41,684 nt of DNA from Amoeboaphelidium occidentale (GCA_023515795.1 JALGPX010000026.1:1-41684); one strand, 5' to 3'. Counted from the stretch's first letter, positions 5,669 to 16,699 are shown. Translations and numbers: made by a program. The notes: generated from the letters alone by a model not told the origin.

Positions 5669-7429
5669 ATGTTGCGCGCGCTCACTCAAACATCCATTTC
5701 GAGTGTTGAAATGGAAACCTTTCTTGAAAGACCTTCAGATTGTATAAGCACCTTCTTAAAGGAAGGAAAGAATGTTGTGGATGGAATCGCATCTGCAATG
5801 AAGTTAATTGAAGCTGATGCGAACCTGTTGAAGGTAATTATGCGCATTAAACTTAAACTTAATTGTTTCAAGAGCATTCCATTATGGAAATCCCTCGAGA
5901 ATGGCAAGCAAACCGACTCAAGATTACTTCGTTGGGTTGGCATGGTTCAGGATAACGGGTATGACACCGAACTTTATGTTGCGACATGCACAGAGGGCAA
6001 CTTGTCGCCATTTTACCATACAAAAGAGTTTCAAGGCAAAGACTTTTCTGCTGATTATAATGCAGGTCATTTAGAAGTTTCGTCTGTTTTTGCTGTTTCT
6101 GTGCCTGGACAGAGCGCGTGGGTTTCTGCAGCAGGTGATGGTGTCCAAGATCTTGCTGGCATGCTGCAGAATGTTAGCATTAAGGAACAGTCTAAACAAG
6201 AAAATAACAAGACTTTGCCTCATAGTAACAAAGTTTCATTGCCTTGGGAACTTGTTCAGAGTGAAGGAGTCTTGTTGCAGTTTACTAGTGGAACTGATTT
6301 GCTGTTGGGACAAGTCATTGAGGTATATGGTTACGTTCGCGAGTACCGCGGAGATGTTCCTGTATTCTGTGTATTGTCGCATAAAGTATTGGCTGGCGGA
6401 CAGCAAAAGGAAATGTTCAACGCAAACGCCGTTTCAGCTGTGTTTGAATCAAACATGACAAACTGGGTACAGGTAAGACAGAGTTTAGTCAATTGGTTGG
6501 CAGAAACAGTACTTTATGGTGATCACTTGGCTGCCGAGTATATGCTTGTTTGGATGGTATCGCATGTATACAAGAAACTCAGTGATGTTGCTCTTGGTGG
6601 TTTGAATATGATGCTAATTAGATGCCCACCGGTCTCTGCTGATGGAGTTTCTTTTGGGTCTGAGTTGCACAAAGCATTATCTTCTGTATTACCTCAGGTT
6701 GTTAATTTCCCGTTAACTATTGAATTCTTGAACAAGTCTACGTTAATCCCAAAGTTCCACGCTGGAATGGGTTCTGATCATTTAGATCCTTTGCCTGGTC
6801 AGTTGACTGCTGGTTTACTGCAACTTGCGCATGATACTCACGTAATTGTTGATCAGACTACAATGTCAGAGGGAAACTTGGACAACAGAGGTGTTTTGAA
6901 CTTGCAGCAATTGCATCAGACTATGTTGAACTCTTCTTTGAATTGTAATAGTGATTTTGGAGACAGTCATTTCTCTTTTCCAGTAAGTTTGAGTTGGTTG
7001 GTTTCAAGTGACTGCGATTCTGTTGTTGGCGAAGGTGGTCAAACAAAGTCCTTACTACCTTCAGACATGGTTTTACCTCTCGAAAAAAGAAAAGAAAATT
7101 CTGTTATGGTACTGAATGAAGGATTAATGCAATTATTTAGGTTTTACTTGATGTCTATGAGAAATTCATGTCATGATAATTGGGACATTTCTGAAGAAGT
7201 TGCTGCCTCGATTCAGAAGGACTTTGTGGAAGATCGCAAGAAGGTACAAGATAAGACAAACTTGGGAGCAATGAAATCGCAAAGTGATCTAATGCTTAGA
7301 ATGACTTTAGCTCGTTGGTTAAGCATCTCTAGAGGAGAAGGTTCTTTATCACCAGAAACATGGGAACATGTCAAGCAAATGGAGAGTGCACGTTCTGCTC
7401 GTTATTATTCTGATGCTCCTGGAATTTAA
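5669..7429 (+). CDS. MCMBP: MCM complex-binding protein (MCMBP / Mcb1)
   Basis: This is the homologue of the conserved MCM2-7-binding protein, which associates with MCM complexes during replication and helps unload or stabilise them. Recognisable family segments are RLLRWVGMVQDNGYDTELYV near residue 90, LLGQVIEVYGYV, HLAAEYMLVWMVSHVY in mid-protein, GLLQLAHDTHVIVDQTTM, GNLDNRGVLNLQQL and the late SLLPSDMVLPL. The ORF is 586 codons without a stop, but 5834-5872 looks like a 39-nt in-frame intron (GTAATT...TTTCAAG). Removing it deletes a hydrophobic-basic 13-residue insert just before the conserved IPLW segment and gives 573 aa, close to a typical family size. Met15 is an alternative start. An MCB-like promoter element is consistent with S-phase expression. 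Confidence 0.85.
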   Translation: MLRALTQTSISSVEMETFLERPSDCISTFLKEGKNVVDGIASAMKLIEADANLLKVIMRIKLKLNCFKSIPLWKSLENGKQTDSRLLRWVGMVQDNGYDTELYVATCTEGNLSPFYHTKEFQGKDFSADYNAGHLEVSSVFAVSVPGQSAWVSAAGDGVQDLAGMLQNVSIKEQSKQENNKTLPHSNKVSLPWELVQSEGVLLQFTSGTDLLLGQVIEVYGYVREYRGDVPVFCVLSHKVLAGGQQKEMFNANAVSAVFESNMTNWVQVRQSLVNWLAETVLYGDHLAAEYMLVWMVSHVYKKLSDVALGGLNMMLIRCPPVSADGVSFGSELHKALSSVLPQVVNFPLTIEFLNKSTLIPKFHAGMGSDHLDPLPGQLTAGLLQLAHDTHVIVDQTTMSEGNLDNRGVLNLQQLHQTMLNSSLNCNSDFGDSHFSFPVSLSWLVSSDCDSVVGEGGQTKSLLPSDMVLPLEKRKENSVMVLNEGLMQLFRFYLMSMRNSCHDNWDISEEVAASIQKDFVEDRKKVQDKTNLGAMKSQSDLMLRMTLARWLSISRGEGSLSPETWEHVKQMESARSARYYSDAPGI

Positions 7430-7698
7430 TTATTATTGTGTAAATACAACAGCTTTGTAAAGTGTCTTGTGTTGAAGTTCCCTTTCAGAGCGATTCGCTG
7501 ATCACGTGCACTTTCGTCCAATGAGCTGTCAGCCAAGATTTTTCTAGCAATTGATCAGGAAGTATCACTGTTTCTTGATATATCATAGACATCAACTTGT
7601 ACCATCGGAACACTCCTTAATATCAAAGAGTTTTCCATTCTGTTCTGTTACAGTTAAAGCTTGACCTACCACCAGCACCAGACAGCAATCACCTTTGC

Positions 7699-8273
7699 AT
7701 GGCTGTAAAAGCCTCGGATCTTTTGGAAGAACCATCTAATGGATGTAACAGGTAAAAACAGCCACAGCTTACCCCCTTCTTACTCGTAGGCCAAGAGATT
7801 ATACCATGATCTTCGACATTCATGCCAACATCATTGAATCAGCGCAGGTCGAGGAGGAGAAACAACGAAAGAAGAAGAAGGCGAAACAAAGACGTCTTGG
7901 ACAACTTCCAGTGAACGTCTCGCTGGCTGTTCATTCTTTGGAAAGTTCGCCTTTTACTTCACCCGTTGGTCTTCAGCCGGAGGATTTCTTTGGCACTCCA
8001 CCGCCGTTGTTGAACTTTGATGATTACATGCAGGACATGCGTCATACCACCGTTCCTAATGGTTCACCTACCCTTCTCAATTCGCCTGCTGATCGTCGTT
8101 ACCCTGAGTTGTCAAGTTCTCCTCCTCAAGCTACAGAATCGCCAGTGCGTCGCAGGCGTTCTAATCAACGACGTCATCAAAGGCTTCACGAGGACACCGA
8201 ATGGTTGGATATCTTATCCAGGAATGTTTCTTCATCTTCTCCAGTTGATATCGGCAGGGTCATCCATTACTGA
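7699..8273 (+). CDS. unrecognised basic, Ser/Pro-rich protein
   Basis: Exon 1 is 7699-7751 and exon 2 is 7790-8273, joined over a 38-nt intron (GTAAAA...CTCGTAG). The frame is kept exactly and the product is 178 aa. The first exon begins MAVKASDLLEEPSNG. Next comes a strongly basic helix (EEEKQRKKKKAKQRRL, ~40-58). A Ser/Pro-rich region with an acidic aromatic patch (FFGTPPPLLNFDDYMQ) and another basic cluster (PVRRRRSNQRRHQR) follow, then DTEWLDILSR near the end. This is probably a nuclear, intrinsically disordered protein with short linear motifs; SPxRRR-type sites suggest phosphorylation. It converges on the helicase gene, with 69 bp between stops. I do not know the family. Confidence 0.6.
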
Positions 8274-8342
8274 GCTACTCGGCTCAATAGACTTTGTATT
8301 TGCTTTTAATTGCTTTATTATTTAGCACTACTGTTGCTGATT

Positions 8343-10406
8343 TCAGTACTTCTTTCTGAAACCTCCACCACCACCACCTCCACCGCTGCCATTTCTCTTG
8401 TACGATGAGTTTCCGTAAGACTTGTTATTGCCATAACCACCTCCATTGTTACCTCTGTAACGGTTGTTGGAGTAATTGTTATTGTTCCCGCCGCCATACG
8501 AACCATAGCCACCATAACCACCGCTGCCACCTTGTTGCATAGAGTCACGAGGCATCAAATCTGGTAGCGATTTCAATACTTCTACAGTAGCATTACTTCC
8601 TTGCTCATTAAATGTCTTTATAACACGATCGAAATGATCGACTGGAATGTCGCAACAAGCTCCGGTAGAATCTTTAAGAAGTCTCATTCCCTTGTATTCT
8701 TCAGGAGAAATATCTGGGAACATATTCTTCAACATAGATCTTACATAGGCAGAAGTTCTAATAGGCTGGTTGAATTTAAACAATACCGCAATGTAACCAG
8801 GATTACAAGAAACCAGAGATCTTGGTTGAGGAAGTTTGTTACCAGAGAGCAAAGATAAACATTTGGCTAATAATTTTTCTGCAGGAGAGACTTTATCGTC
8901 TTCGTGTGACTTCTCTTCTTCTTCTTCAATCATCTTCTTTACGAGTGGCATTAGAACATCTAACTGCTTTTGATCCAAATCTTTAATTGAATGGGCCATT
9001 TTCTTTGCGGAAGCCTGAAGGATTTCCTGAACTTGTGGAGCACCAATAATTTCAAACTGCATACCAGTCTTCTTCATGATGTTTCTGATCATGTATTCTT
9101 CAGCGGGTTTATAGAAAACAATATTGGTCCCACTTTTACCTGCACGACCAGTTCTTCCACTTCTGTGCACAAAAGTATCAACATCTTTTGGAGGGTTCAA
9201 CTGAATAACTAATTCTACGTTAGGAATATCAAGACCTCTCGCAGCGACATCAGTAGCGATTAAAACACCAAACTTTCCATCTCTGAATCCTTGCAAAGTG
9301 ATTTCTCTCTGCTTCTGAGCGATGTCTCCGTGAAGAACTTGGCATTCAATTCCTTGCAAGCTATCACTACCAAGAGCCAACTCATTAGCTTCATTCTTTG
9401 TATCAGCAAACACAATAGTACGACAGCCCATAGTTTTCAGGTCACCTGCATATACTTTAAGAATATCTCCCAAAGTACCTCTTCTTTGATGATAATTACA
9501 TTCAATAGCTTTGTGTGAAATTAAATCATTGGTCTTGATCTTTTCATTTTTAACCAAGTCGATGGTGTGCTGTTTATCAGGCCTTAAATACTTTCTTGTG
9601 ACTTCAGAAATCCATGTTGGCAAAGTTGCAGAGAAGAGCAAAACTTGAAGAACCTTTCCGGAAACTTGTGTTTGCTTCTTGGCATTCTTCAGAACACTCT
9701 CCATGGAGTCAGCAAAGCCAATATCCAACATTTGATCAGCTTCATCAAGAACCACAAAGTCTAGATTATCCAAGATCAAGCGACCTCTTTCTAAATGGTC
9801 AATGATTCTTCCCGGAGTACCAACGACAACGTCTAGACCATTGCGAAGTGCCTGTTCTTGCTCATAATAAGGAACACCACCATAGACACACAAAACACGA
9901 AGAGTCTTGTTAACACGTTGAAATTCTAGAGAAACTTGCTTTGCCAATTCTCTTGTTGGGCACATTACCAAAACGCGGGGAGAGCGTGAGTTTTTAGAAG
10001 GTGACTTGTGTAACCTTTCGACTATCGGTAAAGCGAAGCCCAAAGTCTTTCCTGTTCCTGTTCTTGCTCTTCCGATAACATCCAAACCATCAAAGATCGG
10101 TTGGAATGCAGCAATTTGAATTGGGAACAACGAACTAATTCCGCTGGCTTTCAAGTTAGACACGGTAGACGCTGACAGAGGGAATTTAGAGAAATCTCCC
10201 GGATTATCAGCGATAGTTTCCTGTTCCGGAGCCGCGCTTTCGGTTACTGTCGCGCTATCTGATGTATGATCAGCTTCTGTCACGACCTCTGACTTTTCCT
10301 TCTTGGCCTTCTTCTCTTTCTTCTCCTTCTTTTCTTCCTTCTCCTTCTTCCTGAGCTTCTTTAAAGCGCGTTCTTCTTCGTCTTCGTTTTGTCGTTTTGA
10401 GCCCAT
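8343..10406 (-). CDS. nucleolar DEAD-box RNA helicase, DDX21/DDX50-like with GUCT domain
   Basis: The 687-aa protein starts at the ATG at 10406 (MGSKRQNEDEEER). It opens with a Lys/Glu-rich tail and a Q motif around residues 75-97. The helicase core follows: ARTGTGKT (114-121), PTRELA, TPGRI, DEAD (221-224), SAT, ATDVAARGLDIP and HRSGRTGRAG. After RecA2 a ~90-residue GUCT domain is visible (from QPRSLVSCNPGYIAVLF to about KSLPDL). The Gly/Tyr/Asn-rich tail ends in nine glycines and FRKKY. This order is that of DDX21/DDX50 and the plant homologues, which act in rRNA transcription and processing in the nucleolus. GUCT proteins are uncommon in higher fungi, which is a lineage hint. An AATAAA lies 14 nt past the stop on this strand. 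Confidence 0.9.
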   Translation of the reverse strand: MGSKRQNEDEEERALKKLRKKEKEEKKEKKEKKAKKEKSEVVTEADHTSDSATVTESAAPEQETIADNPGDFSKFPLSASTVSNLKASGISSLFPIQIAAFQPIFDGLDVIGRARTGTGKTLGFALPIVERLHKSPSKNSRSPRVLVMCPTRELAKQVSLEFQRVNKTLRVLCVYGGVPYYEQEQALRNGLDVVVGTPGRIIDHLERGRLILDNLDFVVLDEADQMLDIGFADSMESVLKNAKKQTQVSGKVLQVLLFSATLPTWISEVTRKYLRPDKQHTIDLVKNEKIKTNDLISHKAIECNYHQRRGTLGDILKVYAGDLKTMGCRTIVFADTKNEANELALGSDSLQGIECQVLHGDIAQKQREITLQGFRDGKFGVLIATDVAARGLDIPNVELVIQLNPPKDVDTFVHRSGRTGRAGKSGTNIVFYKPAEEYMIRNIMKKTGMQFEIIGAPQVQEILQASAKKMAHSIKDLDQKQLDVLMPLVKKMIEEEEEKSHEDDKVSPAEKLLAKCLSLLSGNKLPQPRSLVSCNPGYIAVLFKFNQPIRTSAYVRSMLKNMFPDISPEEYKGMRLLKDSTGACCDIPVDHFDRVIKTFNEQGSNATVEVLKSLPDLMPRDSMQQGGSGGYGGYGSYGGGNNNNYSNNRYRGNNGGGYGNNKSYGNSSYKRNGSGGGGGGGGFRKKY

Positions 10407-10480
10407 CTTTTCAAGGTTGATAGAAAAATTCAGCAAACTTCAATTGTTTCACCTTCTTTCGATATCTTTACCAAAGTTTG

Positions 10481-13400
10481 ATGAACAATAGGGCATCTAT
10501 TGCGCTTAAAGATGGTGAGACATTAGAGGTCTTGGGTATCAAGCCTCCTGAGTATATTGTTCTCAATAGGGATAAGCGAAAGTTACTGATGGATGGTTTG
10601 AATACTTCCGGCGCAAAAGCAATCGTTGATCAAATAGCACCAACTACTAAGGAGAAGGGCTACGTTAAGAGAATACTTGATCTTGATAATCCCATTGATG
10701 ATTACGGTAATACGTTGTTGCATCTTGCTGTGGCTCAAAAAGATCATAACTTGGTTGCTATTTTGCTTGTGAAGGGAGCTAACCCTAATGTGTGGAATCA
10801 TAGTGGAGCTTCGCCTCTAAGAATGGCTAAATTGCTGAAGCTCGATCAAATTATATTGCTTTTAAGTCGTCATGGAGCTGCGAATGATCATTTGCCTGTA
10901 CACCATGTGATGGATGATGTTCCAGCTATTCAGAATACTGACGGAGATTCAGATGATGCTGCTGAAGATCAACTTAGTCCTAACAAGTCAAGGAGCTCTT
11001 CGATCTCTTCAAATTCAAGCCCCATATCCCCTGGTGCACAAACGTTTGTCAGTCGAGGTCATTCGTCAAGTATCTCATCAACATCATCTAGAGCTCCATC
11101 AACGTCTACAAGAAAGCCTTCCGTTAATGTCGCCAGCATTTATTCCCGGTTTCCGAAACCTACATTTGATGGTCAAGAGTTTGGTAATGCGGCATATCTT
11201 GGTATTCAGAACTTCTCTGAGTTGCTTGCAGATATTCAGCATGCAGACATTCCTGATGTATACTTGTGCTCTCCACTGATGAAATCCTGTTACAAGAATC
11301 AAGTGGAAGCCGTCAAGAATCTTTTGGATAAGGGTGTTAATGTTCTGTCAACAGATATGTATGGCTACAATGCTCTTATTTGGGCTTCACTAGCTGGCGC
11401 CGAAACTTGTGCTAAATTCGTTTACGGAGCCATGAGCGCCAGTCAGAAGAGTGACGAAATACTAAAACCATATGGTAATGGTAGAAATGGTCCGATCTTA
11501 ACGCCTCTAATGGCCTCTGCTTACGGAGGAAATTTAGAACTTGTGGAATTTTTTGTGGAGATGGGTTCACGAGTATCGCAGACTTGTGGAGGATACGATG
11601 CATTCAAAATATCTTTTTTGATGGGTCATAAGAATGTGTACGATTTTCTTAGAAAGAAGGGCGCAATTATCCCCAAAAATGATACTTGGTTCACTAGAGG
11701 CATCACACTAACTGAGTCTGCAATACCGATGAGTCAAAAAACAAACCCAATTCCATACAATCCACTCGAAAAAACAGCGAAAGGATACTCTTTACAGACT
11801 GTAGCCGCAAAAGAAATCGAAAAATTCAACCTAGTAATGGTATCCAAAGACGAATCAAAAACAAAATCCACAGACATCGGAATCCATGAATGGTCTAGAG
11901 GCGCTTGGGCTGCTAGAATGACATGGAATAGATTGAGAGAGCACAAATTTGAGCTTCCAAAAGCAGAAGAACTGTTGGACAAATTGAAGATCAAAGTTTC
12001 TGATCAATATTTGGATCCTGTAGGAGAATTGTTGGAATATTTTCAACTACAAGGGACAGTGTTGGATTTAATGCACATGCAAATGGTCAAGTCAGTGTTA
12101 CAGCTTATTCAAGCAATTTCGAATAATTCAAAAACGGAATACGTTGTTATTGCTGGTAAAGCAATTCAAGATGCTGGTGATATTGTCAAATTGATTGAAT
12201 CTTGGGTAGACAAGAAGAATGATCCAAAAACTTCATCTCAATATCAATCGCTCTTTAATCAGAGTTATTACTATCAGAAAATAAGAGATCTTTGTAAGAC
12301 TCTTCGAAACGACGATGTTAAAGCCATGCTTCTTGTCACTAGATTGGCTGTGGGTGCTTGGCCGCCACCAGATGCAGTTGACAACATGATAAAGGCTGGT
12401 TTGAAAGTTGGTTATTCATGCAAGATCTTGGTAGAGCTAGTTGGAGCTGCAGGGAACTGGCCAATAAGTGAAATTTCTTTGGATCAAATTACAGGAGTAA
12501 GTATTATTCGAGCTAAACTCATTATTAGGATGGCAATGCTTCAGCGCCAAGTTCTCCTACAAAAGCCTCTGGAGGATTCTCTTTCTCAGAATATCAGAAA
12601 CAACATGAAGCAAAGATTTTGAGTCAGATTGTACAATCGAGTAACGAGAAATCAAACAAGCCAGAAGGAGCCGACAAGTCTCAAGCTGTATCTGCGGGTG
12701 CTTCCAAAGAAGTTCAAGGTCCTACTCCAGATGATCCTTTCTATGCTTCTCTTGATAATCTGGTCAGACAGTTTGTGCAAGCAGTTCAAGCACTGAAAGC
12801 CGCAATGAACGAAGAACGAAAGGAAGAATACAGCTCTCTTGCTTCTGCGATTTACGCCAGAGTTGATGCTATTATTGAAGAAATACGAGACTACTATGTC
12901 TTCAAAGATGTTGAGGACGATTTTGTAGTCAGGGACAAAGAGCCACCTTACAAGAAACGAATGCAATCTTTTAGAGAAGCTCTTTTCACAATTGCAGATG
13001 ATGCAATCATGAAAGCCAAATTAGCCAGTGGTGTTTGGCCACCTGTTGGTGCAGCCGATGATATGATTCAAGCAGTTATTCCTTTGGTTGCTATCATCAA
13101 GGAGCTGGTTAAGTACGTAAAAGAAGCTACTGTAATTCTGCGTAAGACAGAGAATCAGACCAGAATGAAAATGGAAAAGCATATGAGTGAATGGGTACAG
13201 AATCAAAAGGTCAGAGACTTATTTACACAATGGGAGAAAATACAAATTCAGACTCTAAAGTCTGAGCAAGATCAAAATATTGACGCAAGTAATCTTANNN
13301 NNNNNNNNNNNNNNNNNNGAATGGGTACAGAATCAAAAGGTCAGAGACTTGTTTACACAATGGGAGAAAATACAAATTCAGACTCTAAAGTCTGAGCAAG

Positions 13401-14829
13401 ATCAAAATATTGACGCAAGTAATCTTACCCCAGAGGAGAGTAAACTGCTTGAGGACTCTTCAGATGGTATAATCATTGAGTACTCGAATGGCAAGCAAAT
13501 AGTCAAAGCCGGTCGTATATGGAAACTCGTCGAAAAGTTAGCTGACCATAGTACACAAGATGCAGAATATAGGATGGCGTTTCTGTTGACCCATCACAGC
13601 TTTACTAATTCTGCTGACTTGTTGGATTTGCTGATCAAAAGATATGACATTAACCCACCGCTCGGATTAGATCAGCGCATGTTTGAAATTTATGTCAACA
13701 AAAAGATTGTTCCTGTTCGTTTAAGAGTGTTCAACATTCTCAAGATGTGGATGAACAAGTACTCAGAGGATTTTACAAAGAATCGTGCTCTGACAGAGAA
13801 ATGTATAAGATTTGTTCAAACAAAGATAGCAAATGATTTTGGAGAAATAGCAGCGCAGTTAATGCAAAGTTTGAACAGGCTTTTAGTCGGCCAAGTCACT
13901 CAAGTACAAATGGTTGATCTGAATGCAGTTTATTCAAAACCCATTTTACCGAAAGGTATTCTCTTGGATGAAATAAGCCAGTTTCTCGCATACCATCCCA
14001 GAGCGTTCATTGATATAGATCCTTTGGAATTTGCAAGACAAGTCACGTTAGTTGATTTCAATATCTTTAAGGATATCAGACCAAAAGAATTTCTAGATCA
14101 AGCTTGGGAAAAGAGAGACAAGGCAACAAGGAGCCCTAACATCACAAGGCTAATCAAGCATACAAATAATGTAAGCATTTGAAAATTTTCGCTCTTATTA
14201 TGTAGTTGACTATGTGGGCGGCCAACTCAATTGTACATTGCGATGATCTTAAGAGTAGAGTCAACTTGATTCGATATTACGTTACTGTAGCAGCGGTAAG
14301 CAAAATGCGAGTATTTCTAAATTGTTAGGCTTGTAAAGAAATCAATAGTTTCAGTGCTATCACTGCATTCGTCGCAGCATTATCGATGGGACCGGTGTTT
14401 AGAATGACAAGAACCATGCAAGCATTCAGAGAAAAATACCCTAAACTAGCTGAAACATACTCAGAATTATCCGAAATGGTGTCTGCAAAAGGGCAATACG
14501 CAAAGTATAGACAGTTGTTCAAAGATGCTGTTGGCCCTAAAATGCCGCATTTGGGTGTGTATTTGACTGATCTTACATTCATTGATCTCGGTAATACAGA
14601 CTATTTGCCAGAGAACAATTACATCAATTTCGATAAGAGAAGAAAGACTGCATTAATCGTGAACGAAATCCAGCAACATCAACTGAACCAATACTATTTT
14701 ACAGAGGTCCCTGGATTAAAGGATTTCATTCAGTCTTTTGGTATACAAGGATGGCCAGATGAGAAAGCACTTTATGAAAGGAGTTGGATCGCAGAACCAA
14801 AAGAAGAGAACAGCGATGAAGAAGACTAA
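10481..14829 (+). CDS. ankyrin-repeat / helical-bundle RasGEF protein
   Basis: Four exons after removing a duplicated contig overlap: 10481-12496, 12529-13297 (continued at 13428-14170), 14206-14295 and 14329-14829. Introns are 32, 35 and 33 nt. The product is about 1372 aa. Ankyrin repeats lie at ~60-130 (DYGNTLLHLAVA) and ~240-375, with a Ser-rich linker between. Two similar helical modules (~515-665 and ~735-880) share a GxWPPxxAxDxMIxA motif. A RasGEF_N domain (~955-1060, GRIWKLVEKLADHS, LRVFNILKMWM) and a CDC25-type RasGEF domain (~1100-1365, ITRLIKHTNNLTMWAANSI, FSAITAFVAALSMGPVFR, YLTDLTFIDLGN) follow. It should exchange GDP for GTP on a Ras/Rap GTPase, probably at the cell cortex. Confidence 0.85.
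13189..13427. repeat. 109-bp contig overlap duplicated around the N gap
   Basis: Bases 13189-13297 and 13319-13427 are identical except for one base (A at 13221, G at 13351). That difference is synonymous in a leucine codon (tta/ttg). The gap is therefore an unmerged overlap in the RasGEF gene, and the gene reads through once the duplicate is dropped. Confidence 0.9.
13298..13318. other. assembly gap (21 N) inside the RasGEF gene
   Basis: A run of 21 N lies between two copies of the same 109 bp. No coding sequence appears to be missing, because the frame is open across the merged overlap. Confidence 0.9.
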
Positions 14830-14929
14830 ACTCAGAAATAGATTATACAATGTACCAACCGGAAAATATCATGAGGAATGTGAAACTCAAAATTCGCTGA
14901 TTTTCTCAATCACTTTGAAAACGCGGGGC

Positions 14930-16411
14930 ATGCTTTCTGTGTTATCCTCGCTCACATCAACGGCAAAGACTTGGCTATCCAATGGGCTGATGGTCACTAG
15001 CGGCATTTTTGTTTCTGCTTCGGCTGCTTCTATTCTCTATTCTATTCTCTACATGCTTTTCATACCACAACTGTTTTTTGAATTCCCTGTGGATTTCCAT
15101 TATGACTATTCTACTACAAAAGGACGACCTTCAGCTGAAGCCCTAATTGACTTGAGCAGATCATCTTTCCAACAGGCAAGTCTTAGAGGTTGCTCATGAG
15201 TTAATTGTCTTGTTTAGCTTCTGTGTCCGTCGCAGCCTTACGATGTCAATGTATTCTTTCATGTACCAGAGAGTGAACATAATTTGGGCCTTGGGAATTT
15301 CATGACAAAAGTTTCTCTTGTACATTTGGATAAACCTTCCAGTTATGCTGTCGATAGTTTATGGCCAAATCTACGCGATGAAGATCAATACAGACAATAT
15401 GTTGCTCAGCAAGGCAAGATCTTGTATCAGGCATCAAAGCCCTGTCTCCTGCAATATCGATCTAGCTGGTTGCGTTCTTTTATTCGATGGCTCAAGATGC
15501 CCTTGTTACTCTTCAACTTTGCTTCAGAAGATCAATTACTAAGAGTTACAGTTATGCGCGAAGTTTACGACGAACCGGTAAAAGAACCTTTGTTTAGTCA
15601 TCTAATTATTTAGAAAGCTCCTATTACACATGCACTTGTGAAGATATCACAAAGTTCTGTCGTTAATACAGATGTTTTACACATTTATTCAGCCATGATC
15701 CGTTTTGATCTTCGTTTTACTGGACTTCGGTATTATATGCACAACTGGTTTTATACTTTTGGCTTATGCGCAATTGTTTTTATGAGTTGGATCATTTTTG
15801 GTATCCTTGTAATTTCATGGTTCGTGTTACGCTCTTGGTTCGGAAGCATTGAAGTGGAGGAAAGCGTGGTCGATTTTGAAAAGAAAATTACGAAGGAGGA
15901 ATATCCTGTCTCTAAGCCATACAAAGAAATTGTTAAACCTGAGCCATCATACTCTGAAGAATTTGTTGATGAATCTCCTGTTATTACAAGATCACCTTCG
16001 CCGGTTTCAGCGTCAACTAATGATCATATAGAGCATGATGGAGAGGAAGAAAGTGAATGGCATCGAAGGAGTAGAAGAAGACTCTCTCTATTTGACTCAT
16101 CACAAGAGTCTACGCCGCTGCAGACTAGACGGTCTCAGTCAACTGTTCCAACGAAACGTGCTCCAGCTGATGTCACTCACAAGAGATCGCATTCCTTTGA
16201 TGATGTACACAGGGATACCGAAGAGAATAAGGATTCTGTGGAAGCTTTACCTGTTCGTGTGAGAGATCGCGTTGCTTTTTGGGAGCATGTAGCTCATAGT
16301 CCTGATTCTACCAGAAGCAACAATAGCTCGCGTGCTTCACAGTCCTCTTACGGAATAGTATCATCTCAGCCGTCAAGCTTTTCTCCTGATAATATCAAGA
16401 ACAACCATTAG
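14930..16411 (+). CDS. seipin (BSCL2 family, lipid-droplet biogenesis)
   Basis: Three exons (14930-15175, 15218-15577, 15614-16411) give 467 aa. Seipin is an ER membrane protein at ER-lipid droplet contacts. The N-terminal membrane helix is at ~20-45. The luminal domain shows the family signature QPYDVNVFFHVPESEHNLGL, then FMTKVSLVHL, LQYRSSWLRSFIRWLKMPLLL and APITHALVKIS, LRFTGLRYYMHNW. The second membrane helix (FGLCAIVFMSWIIFGILVISW) is followed by a long Ser/Arg/acidic cytosolic tail. The first intron (15176-15217) is of the rare GC-AG type (CAG|GCAAGT). An alternative acceptor at 15235 is also in frame. The second intron (15578-15613) is 36 nt. The start lies about 100 bp after the stop of the RasGEF gene. 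Confidence 0.88.
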
Positions 16412-16438
16412 AAGTATCTAAAATCTTTCCTTCTAAGA

Positions 16439-16699
16439 ATGTTGTTGAAACTCGCTAATTTGATCACAAGGCCTGGAAATATATTCAGCAATCCTTGGTA
16501 ATAAACTATATCTCTATGCTAATATTCCAGGAACACGACTCAGCTCCGATGGATACGCGGGCAATATGGCTCAGAATATCAACCATCCATAATTAAGCGA
16601 AAGAACAAGCACGGTTTCTTGAAGAGATTAAAAACGAGGGCTGGAAGGGAAATCATTAAGAGGAGACGTGAATTAGGAAAGAAGTATATCGCAGTTTAA
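16439..16699 (+). CDS. mitochondrial ribosomal protein bL34m
   Basis: A small two-exon gene (16439-16497 and 16531-16699, 33-nt intron GTAATA...TTCCAG with a GCTAAT branch site) encodes 75 aa. The N-terminus (MLLKLANLITRPGNIF) looks like a mitochondrial presequence. The mature part matches bacterial/mitochondrial L34: EYQPSIIKRKNKHGFLKRL followed by KTRAGREIIKRRRELGKK. L34 binds rRNA in the large subunit near the exit-tunnel region. It lies only 27 bp after the seipin stop. The AATAAA polyadenylation signal overlaps its own stop codon, and its stop is 10 bp from that of the convergent gene at 16710. Confidence 0.88.

Noticed and set aside
9291-9805. Plus-strand ORFs inside the DDX21-like gene
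   Set aside because: They lie wholly antisense to conserved helicase motifs and have no protein-like features of their own.
11412-12046. Minus-strand ORFs inside the ankyrin/RasGEF gene
   Set aside because: They are shadows of the ankyrin and linker coding sequence.
14738-14929. Extended seipin N-terminus starting in the RasGEF 3' end
   Set aside because: This open frame overlaps the RasGEF C-terminal codons in another frame; the Met at 14930 directly precedes the membrane helix expected of seipin.
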